A stretch of DNA of 64,000 nucleotides from assembly GCF_019352895.1 (NCBI RefSeq), contig NZ_JAAAFX010000009.1, positions 576,764 through 640,763 of the forward strand. Reading direction: 5' to 3'. This document shows positions 59,585-64,000 of this stretch, one piece after another; within the stretch, counting starts at the first letter, position 1; every line of letters begins with the position of its first letter. The position numbers and the translations under genes are program-made. The notes beneath the pieces were generated by a model. That model was not told where the DNA came from. It did not search any database and worked only from the letters and a program-made list of their open reading frames with translations. Source of the DNA: Variovorax boronicumulans (GTDB lineage: Bacteria; Pseudomonadota; Gammaproteobacteria; Burkholderiales; Burkholderiaceae_C).

Positions 59585-59755
59585 AAGAAGGGTGGGGCGC
59601 ATGAATCCGACCATGCCATTGCGCTACTGGTGGCTGTGCATCTTCAGAACGCGGCCAGCCTTTCTCGCCACGGCCGGCATGTGACTTGCTCGCCCGCATG
59701 ACATGCGGCATTCCGATTGCCGCCCCCCTTTGAACGCTCCGTCCGAAAGAACCCC

Positions 59756-60610
59756 ATGACCACCGTCGACACCCTTTCCATCCGCAAGCTCAAGGACAAC
59801 TACGGCGCCGAAGTGCTCGGCATCGACGTGTCCGCCGGCGACGCCGAGACCCTGCAGGAGGTGGTCAACACCTTCAACCTGCACGGCGCGGTGCTGCTGC
59901 GCGGCCAGTCGCTCACGCCGGCGCAACTGGTGAACTTCGCGCGCGCCTTCGGCGAACCCGAGGGCCACACCATCAAGGAGCACACGATGCCGGGCTTCCC
60001 GGAGATCTACATGCTTTCGAACCGCGAGGTCGGCGGCAAGCCGATCGGCAGCCACCGCGACGGCGTGGGCTGGCACACCGACTACTCCTACAAGGAGCAA
60101 CCCGTGATGTGCACCATGCTCTATGCGGTCGAGGTGCCGGCCGAGGGCGGTGACACGCTGCTGGCCGACATGTGCGCCGCCTACGACGCGCTGACCGAGG
60201 AGAAGCGCGCCGAGCTCGACGGCCTGAAGGTGCACCACAGCTACGAGCACCTGATGACCACGCGGCTCTATGCCAAGCGCGAGCTCTCGGCCGAGCTCAA
60301 GGCCGAGAACCCCGACGTGATCCATCCGCTGATCCGCACCCATCCGGCCAACGGCCGCAAGGCGCTGTGGCCCAGCAGCGGCACGGTGAAGGGCGTGGTC
60401 GGCATGGACAACCCCGAGGGCGTGGACCTGGTCGAGTCGCTGGTCGAGTACGCGACGCAGCCGGAGTTCGTCTACCGCCATCGGTGGCAGGTCGGCGACC
60501 TGCTGGTCTGGGACAACCGCTGCTCGCTGCACACCGGCTCCCTGTTCGACGACAAGAAGTACATCCGCGAGGCCCATCGGCTCTGGGTCAAGGGCGACAA
60601 GCCTTACTGA
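59756..60610 (+). CDS. TauD/TfdA-family alpha-ketoglutarate-dependent dioxygenase
   Basis: The 284-residue Fe(II)/2-oxoglutarate oxygenase has the facial triad H107-x-D109 (GWHTDYSY) and H259 (CSLHTGS), and the 2-oxoglutarate-binding arginine R271 (IREAHRLW). The family includes taurine, 2,4-D and carnitine-related dioxygenases that hydroxylate carbon next to a heteroatom. The substrate here is unknown. It precedes a peptide-type solute-binding protein by 66 bases, and then a Rieske oxygenase. I read the set as an uptake-plus-oxygenation pathway. The ATG at 59756 is better than an in-frame ATG at 59717 because family similarity begins at TTVDTLSIRKL. Confidence 0.87.
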   Translation: MTTVDTLSIRKLKDNYGAEVLGIDVSAGDAETLQEVVNTFNLHGAVLLRGQSLTPAQLVNFARAFGEPEGHTIKEHTMPGFPEIYMLSNREVGGKPIGSHRDGVGWHTDYSYKEQPVMCTMLYAVEVPAEGGDTLLADMCAAYDALTEEKRAELDGLKVHHSYEHLMTTRLYAKRELSAELKAENPDVIHPLIRTHPANGRKALWPSSGTVKGVVGMDNPEGVDLVESLVEYATQPEFVYRHRWQVGDLLVWDNRCSLHTGSLFDDKKYIREAHRLWVKGDKPY

Positions 60611-60676
60611 TCCGCTGCACCGACCTCCGCCGCACCCGTCGCGCCGGAGGTTTTCTTTCCCCGCTGAGGAACCGCC

Positions 60677-62203
60677 ATGATCCATCGCCGCCAATTCACG
60701 CAGTCCGTTTCCACCGGCCTCGCCGGCCTGCTGCTCGCGCAATGGGGCCTCGACGCCAGCGCGGCGACCGAGCAGGTGCGCATCGCCTATCCGATCGACG
60801 TGCCGAGCTGGGACCCGAGCCGCAGCGCCGCGCCCAACCCCACCGCGCTGTTCAAGTGCGTGTTCGACCAGCCGCTGGAATACACGGCCGATTCGACACT
60901 CCAGCCCGGCGTGGTCACCGCCTGGGAGTGGCTCGACAAGGAAGGCCTGGTGCTGCAGCTGGACCTGCGCGACGACGTGTACTTCCACAACGGCGACAAG
61001 CTGACGTCGGCGGATTTCAAGTTCACCTTCTTCGAGCGGCTGCGCGCCGAGAAGGGGCTGCAGCTGAGCTTCATCTGGAGCGGCATCACCGCCATCGACA
61101 CGCCGACGCCCAAGCGGGCGATCGTCCGCTTCGCCAAGCCGATGGTCACGGCGCCGCAGTTCCTGGGCTACAGCGCGGCCTTCATCCTGCCCAAGGCTTA
61201 CTTCGAGAAGGTCGGGCTCGACGGCTTCCTCGCCAAGCCCATCGGCTCGGGCCCGTACCGGCTGGTCGACCATCAGCGCGATGCGAGCATCACGCTCGAG
61301 GCCTTCGACAAATACTGGCGCGGGCCGGCGAAGATCAAGCGGTTGGTGTTCCAGGTCGTGAAGGACCCGACCACGCGCGTCTCGGCCGTGCAGTCGGGGC
61401 AGGTGCAGGTGGCCGTCGCGCTGCCGATGCGCGAGGCGCTGCGCCTGGGCCAGAGCAAGGGCCTGGCCAACAGCCTCACGCCCACGGTCGACACCTACCT
61501 GATCCAGATGGTCAACAGCGGCCCGCTGGTCGACAGGAACGTGCGGCTCGCGATGCACCACGCGATCGACAAGCAGGCGATCTCCAAGGCCTTCTTCAAC
61601 GGCATCGCGGCGCCGCTGTCGACCGCGGCAGCGCCGGGCACGCCGGCCTATGCGCCCGACTACCGCTTCGCCTTCGATACCGCCCAGGCGCAGGCCCTGC
61701 TCAAGGCCGCGGGCTACGGGCCGCAGAAGCCGGTGCAGTTCCGCTTCTTCGCGACCAACGGCATCTACCCGAACGACTTCGAGATCGCGCGGGCCATCGT
61801 GCAGATGTGGAAGAAGGTGGGCATCGAGGCGGCGCTGGAAGTCATCGAGACCGCGCAGTACTACCCCAAGGTGCAGGCCGGCAAGCTCGAGGGCCCGACG
61901 CTCTGGTTCTGGACCAATGCCACCGGCGACCCGGAGCTCTCGGCCGGCTACTACCTCGATCCCAAGAAGAGCTTCTCGGTCTGGCGCAGCGCCGACGTGT
62001 CGACGCAGCTCGATCCGCTGCTGGTCGAGCTCGACGACCGGAAGCGCATCGAGGGCTACCGGAAATTCCACGTCTGGGCGGTGGAACAGGGCTATTCGTT
62101 GCCGCTGGTACAGGGTGTCTCGACGGTGGCCTATGCGAAGGCCGAGGCCGCCTACAGGCCCTTCAAGAACGGCTGGATCCTGCCGTATTACTGGCAGGCC
62201 TGA
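60677..62203 (+). CDS. Periplasmic ABC solute-binding protein (SBP family 5), Tat-type signal
   Basis: An exported binding protein of 508 residues in the peptide/opine/nickel family: signal MIHRRQFTQSVSTGLAGLLLAQWGLDASAA with a twin-arginine motif, then EQVRIAYPIDVPSWDPSRSAAPN, LDLRDDVYFHNGDKLTSADFKF and KPIGSGPYRLVDH. The permease beginning at 63742 is probably part of its transporter, interrupted by the Rieske gene. The TauD-like enzyme upstream suggests the imported compound is oxidised. A strong T-rich terminator follows its stop, so the Rieske gene has its own promoter. Confidence 0.87.
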   Translation: MIHRRQFTQSVSTGLAGLLLAQWGLDASAATEQVRIAYPIDVPSWDPSRSAAPNPTALFKCVFDQPLEYTADSTLQPGVVTAWEWLDKEGLVLQLDLRDDVYFHNGDKLTSADFKFTFFERLRAEKGLQLSFIWSGITAIDTPTPKRAIVRFAKPMVTAPQFLGYSAAFILPKAYFEKVGLDGFLAKPIGSGPYRLVDHQRDASITLEAFDKYWRGPAKIKRLVFQVVKDPTTRVSAVQSGQVQVAVALPMREALRLGQSKGLANSLTPTVDTYLIQMVNSGPLVDRNVRLAMHHAIDKQAISKAFFNGIAAPLSTAAAPGTPAYAPDYRFAFDTAQAQALLKAAGYGPQKPVQFRFFATNGIYPNDFEIARAIVQMWKKVGIEAALEVIETAQYYPKVQAGKLEGPTLWFWTNATGDPELSAGYYLDPKKSFSVWRSADVSTQLDPLLVELDDRKRIEGYRKFHVWAVEQGYSLPLVQGVSTVAYAKAEAAYRPFKNGWILPYYWQA

Positions 62204-62223
62204 CAGCCGACGCCGATCCTGCA

Positions 62224-62258
62224 AAAGCCGCGGCACCGCAATGCCGCGGCTTTTTTTG
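62224..62258 (+). terminator. Rho-independent terminator
   Basis: AAAAGCCGCGGCA (62224-62236) pairs perfectly with TGCCGCGGCTTTT (62243-62255) across a 6-base loop and is followed by a run of seven T (62252-62258). This is the clearest intrinsic terminator in the window, 20 bases after the binding-protein stop. Confidence 0.88.
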
Positions 62259-62485
62259 CGTCTGTATTCAGGCGGTGGCGCGGTTCTCGCTATGGGTCGA
62301 AACCGATGTCTCGCTGCACGCCGCTCTCGATCGCCCACGGCCCAAGATGGTGCGCACCCAGGCCATTGCCCGTGCGCCTGACGCCAAGACCCATTCGGGG
62401 GCGACTCCTAAGATCATTGCATCCAAAAGCCTTTCTTTTCGGAAATTCCAATTCCTCCAAAAGAATTCATTCTGAAAGCGCAGCA

Positions 62486-63718
62486 ATGACTTTTCATCCC
62501 ACGGACCAATTCTTCGAAGAACTCGACAGCTCGGTCCTGTCCGTTCAAAAAGCGCGGGCATTGCCCCCGGTCTGCTATACCGATCGGAATTTCTACGAAT
62601 TCGAGAAGGAAGCCGTTTTCAACCATGAATGGCTGTGCGTCGGCCGCGAATCGTGGGTGGCGAAGGCCGGCGACTATTTCACGACGAAGATCATCGGCGA
62701 GCCGCTGGTGATCGCGCGCAACCGGCTGGGCGAGATCAAGGCCATGTCCTCGGTCTGCCAGCACCGCGCCATGCTGGTGGCCGAGGGCCACGGCAACGCC
62801 AAGGCCTTCCTGTGCCCGTACCACCACTGGGCCTACTCGCTCGACGGCGAACTGATCGGTGCGCCGGCCATGGAGCAGACCGTGGGCTTCGACAAGAAGG
62901 CCTTCTGCCTGCCGACGCTCCAGGTCGAGGTCTGGCAGGGCTTCGTGTTCGTGAACTTCGATCCGGCGGCCGCGCCGCTCGCGCCGCGCCTCGCGGAAGT
63001 GACCGAGGCGCTGGCGAACTTCGACTTGGCCAACCTCGATGGCCCGCGGCCTGACAAGCCGGCGCATTTCGCCTGGAACTGGAAGGTCATGTTCGAGAAC
63101 AACAACGACGGCTACCACGCCAACCGGCTGCACCACGGCCCGCTGCACGACTTCGTGCCGAGCGCGATGGCGAGCTTCCCGGAGCTGCCCGAGACCACCG
63201 CCGGCTACTACCGCTTCAACGGCACGCTGCACCAGGATGCGAGCTTCAACGCCACGCAGAAGGCGATCCTGCCGGTGTTCCCGAAGCTCACGCTCGAGGA
63301 GCGCAACCGCATGATGTTCGCCAACATCCCGCCCACGCTGTCGCTGGTGATGATGAGCGACATGGTGATCTACATGATCCTGCGCGCCGACGGCCCCGAG
63401 ACGCACGAGATGGACACCGGCCTGCTGTTCGCGCCCGGTGCCATGCAGGACCCGCTGTTCCAGCAGCGCATGGCGATGAACATGCACGCGGCCAACGAGA
63501 TCATCGCGCAGGACCTGCATGTCGACGAGCTGGTGCAGGTCGGCCTGCGCTCGCGCTTCGCGACCCGCGGTCGCTACTCCTGGCAGGAGCAGGCGCAGCG
63601 CGAGTTCAACAACTGGCTGGTGCCGCGCTACCAGTCGACCTGGAAGGCCGGCGGGAAGAAGGGCGTGCGCATTCCCATCCGACCCGTCGCCGACACGGCA
63701 GCGGCGCACAGTTGCTGA
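62486..63718 (+). CDS. Rieske non-haem iron oxygenase, alpha subunit
   Basis: The 410-residue oxygenase has an N-terminal Rieske [2Fe-2S] domain with C91-x-H93 (CQHRAM) and C110-x2-H113 (CPYHHW), and a C-terminal catalytic domain. The mononuclear iron ligands are D208, H211 and H216 in NNNDGYHANRLHHG. Such enzymes hydroxylate or demethylate aromatic or N-alkyl compounds (phthalate-, vanillate- or carnitine-oxygenase types). No reductase, ferredoxin or beta subunit is in view; they may lie to the right. It is preceded by a 282-base gap holding a terminator and an AT-rich promoter zone, and followed after 23 bases by an ABC permease. Substrate unknown. Confidence 0.88.
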   Translation: MTFHPTDQFFEELDSSVLSVQKARALPPVCYTDRNFYEFEKEAVFNHEWLCVGRESWVAKAGDYFTTKIIGEPLVIARNRLGEIKAMSSVCQHRAMLVAEGHGNAKAFLCPYHHWAYSLDGELIGAPAMEQTVGFDKKAFCLPTLQVEVWQGFVFVNFDPAAAPLAPRLAEVTEALANFDLANLDGPRPDKPAHFAWNWKVMFENNNDGYHANRLHHGPLHDFVPSAMASFPELPETTAGYYRFNGTLHQDASFNATQKAILPVFPKLTLEERNRMMFANIPPTLSLVMMSDMVIYMILRADGPETHEMDTGLLFAPGAMQDPLFQQRMAMNMHAANEIIAQDLHVDELVQVGLRSRFATRGRYSWQEQAQREFNNWLVPRYQSTWKAGGKKGVRIPIRPVADTAAAHSC

Positions 63719-63741
63719 GCGCTACCGCGGAACGCCTCGCC

Positions 63742-64000
63742 ATGTCCACTTCCTCTGCGCTTCCCCGCCCGGTGCCGGCCGGTCGCCCGGGTGCCATTGC
63801 AGGCCGCGCCCTCGGTGCCCTGCCGACGCTGTGGCGCATCCTCTGGCGCATCCCGATGCTGCTGTTCCTCGCGGCGCTGGTATTCTTCGTGCTGCGCGTG
63901 CTGCCGGCCGACCCGATGGGCATGCTGCTGCCGCCCAGCGCCACGCCGGCCGACGTGCAGGCGCTGACCGCGGCGCTCGGCCTCGACAAGCCGATCCCGG
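63742..64000 (+). CDS. ABC transporter permease, DppB type (5' part only)
   Basis: The reading frame starts at 63742 and runs off the window after 86 codons. It gives an arginine- and proline-rich cytoplasmic start, then the hydrophobic helix IPMLLFLAALVFFVLRVLPA and the loop DPMGMLLPPSATPADVQALTAALGLDKPIP. That matches the N-terminus of DppB/GsiC-type permeases (helix, then a ...LGLDKP... segment). It is the likely membrane partner of the binding protein at 60.7 kb. The rest, and probably a second permease and ATPases, lie beyond the window. Confidence 0.75.
   Translation, partial: MSTSSALPRPVPAGRPGAIAGRALGALPTLWRILWRIPMLLFLAALVFFVLRVLPADPMGMLLPPSATPADVQALTAALGLDKPIP

Overview
The window is GC-rich (roughly two-thirds G+C), densely packed, and organised in tight operons with ATGA/GTGA overlaps. 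A Burkholderiales-type trimeric porin, a GlxA-type AraC regulator, PimC/PimD-like acyl-CoA dehydrogenases, a MocR regulator and several ABC solute-binding proteins all point to a betaproteobacterium. Comamonadaceae, probably Variovorax or a close relative, is my inference; no rRNA or other marker gene is present to prove it. I found no tRNA, rRNA, CRISPR array, insertion sequence or integrase.

Layout. (1) 0.1-3.5 kb: aldehyde dehydrogenase plus DUF779 partner behind a likely sigma-54 promoter, a Mop/TOBE molybdate-binding protein and a zinc alcohol dehydrogenase. (2) 3.5-7.9 kb: an exported methionine-sulfoxide repair set (msrA divergent from msrB-dipZ) and a bestrophin-like channel. (3) 8.4-16.2 kb: first acyl-CoA catabolic cluster (PimC/PimD-like dehydrogenase pair, thiolase-like protein, two crotonases) with a leftward NMO-quinone oxidoreductase pair, the NMO being frameshifted. 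(4) 16.3-19.0 kb: GlxA-type regulator, SLAC1/TehA-family transporter, GrpB protein. (5) 19.3-24.5 kb: complete peptide/nickel-type ABC importer with a fused double ATPase. (6) 24.5-28.8 kb: dodecin, orphan NMT1-type solute-binding protein, GST, a ParD-like/methionine aminopeptidase pair, and an unknown protein. (7) 29.0-37.0 kb: second acyl-CoA operon (alpha-methylacyl-CoA racemase, two acyl-CoA ligases, acyl-CoA dehydrogenase, crotonases, 2,4-dienoyl-CoA-reductase-type SDR). (8) 37.0-41.4 kb: AraC regulator, TauE-type exporter, large MalT/AlkS-type LuxR regulator. (9) 41.7-46.9 kb: third acyl-CoA operon (thiolase, FadB/FadJ-like fusion, NMO, TesB thioesterase). (10) 46.9-49.0 kb: DJ-1/PfpI protein and MocR regulator. 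(11) 49.1-56.9 kb: defence-like island with an AbiEi/AbiEii-like pair, a 1791-residue DUF4011 helicase-nuclease and a small membrane protein. (12) 57.2-64.0 kb: aldo-keto reductase, porin, then TauD-type dioxygenase, peptide-type solute-binding protein, Rieske oxygenase and the start of an ABC permease.

How it fits together. The three acyl-CoA clusters together carry activation (two ligases), 2-methyl epimerisation (racemase), dehydrogenation, hydration, double-bond removal (dienoyl-CoA reductase), 3-hydroxyacyl oxidation, thiolysis and a thioesterase. That is a near-complete beta-oxidation route, probably for methyl-branched and/or unsaturated carboxylic acids. The most striking observation is an 18-bp near-palindrome (consensus WYCGTCSCTTYCGACGAT) that I found four times. 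It occurs only in the four promoter regions of these acyl-CoA operons, and each copy ends exactly 22 bases before a -10-like hexamer. One copy lies between the AlkS/MalT-like LuxR regulator gene and the thiolase operon. I infer one dispersed regulon driven by that regulator. Second in interest are the autoregulation-like operators of the ParD-like/MetAP pair and of the AbiE-like pair.
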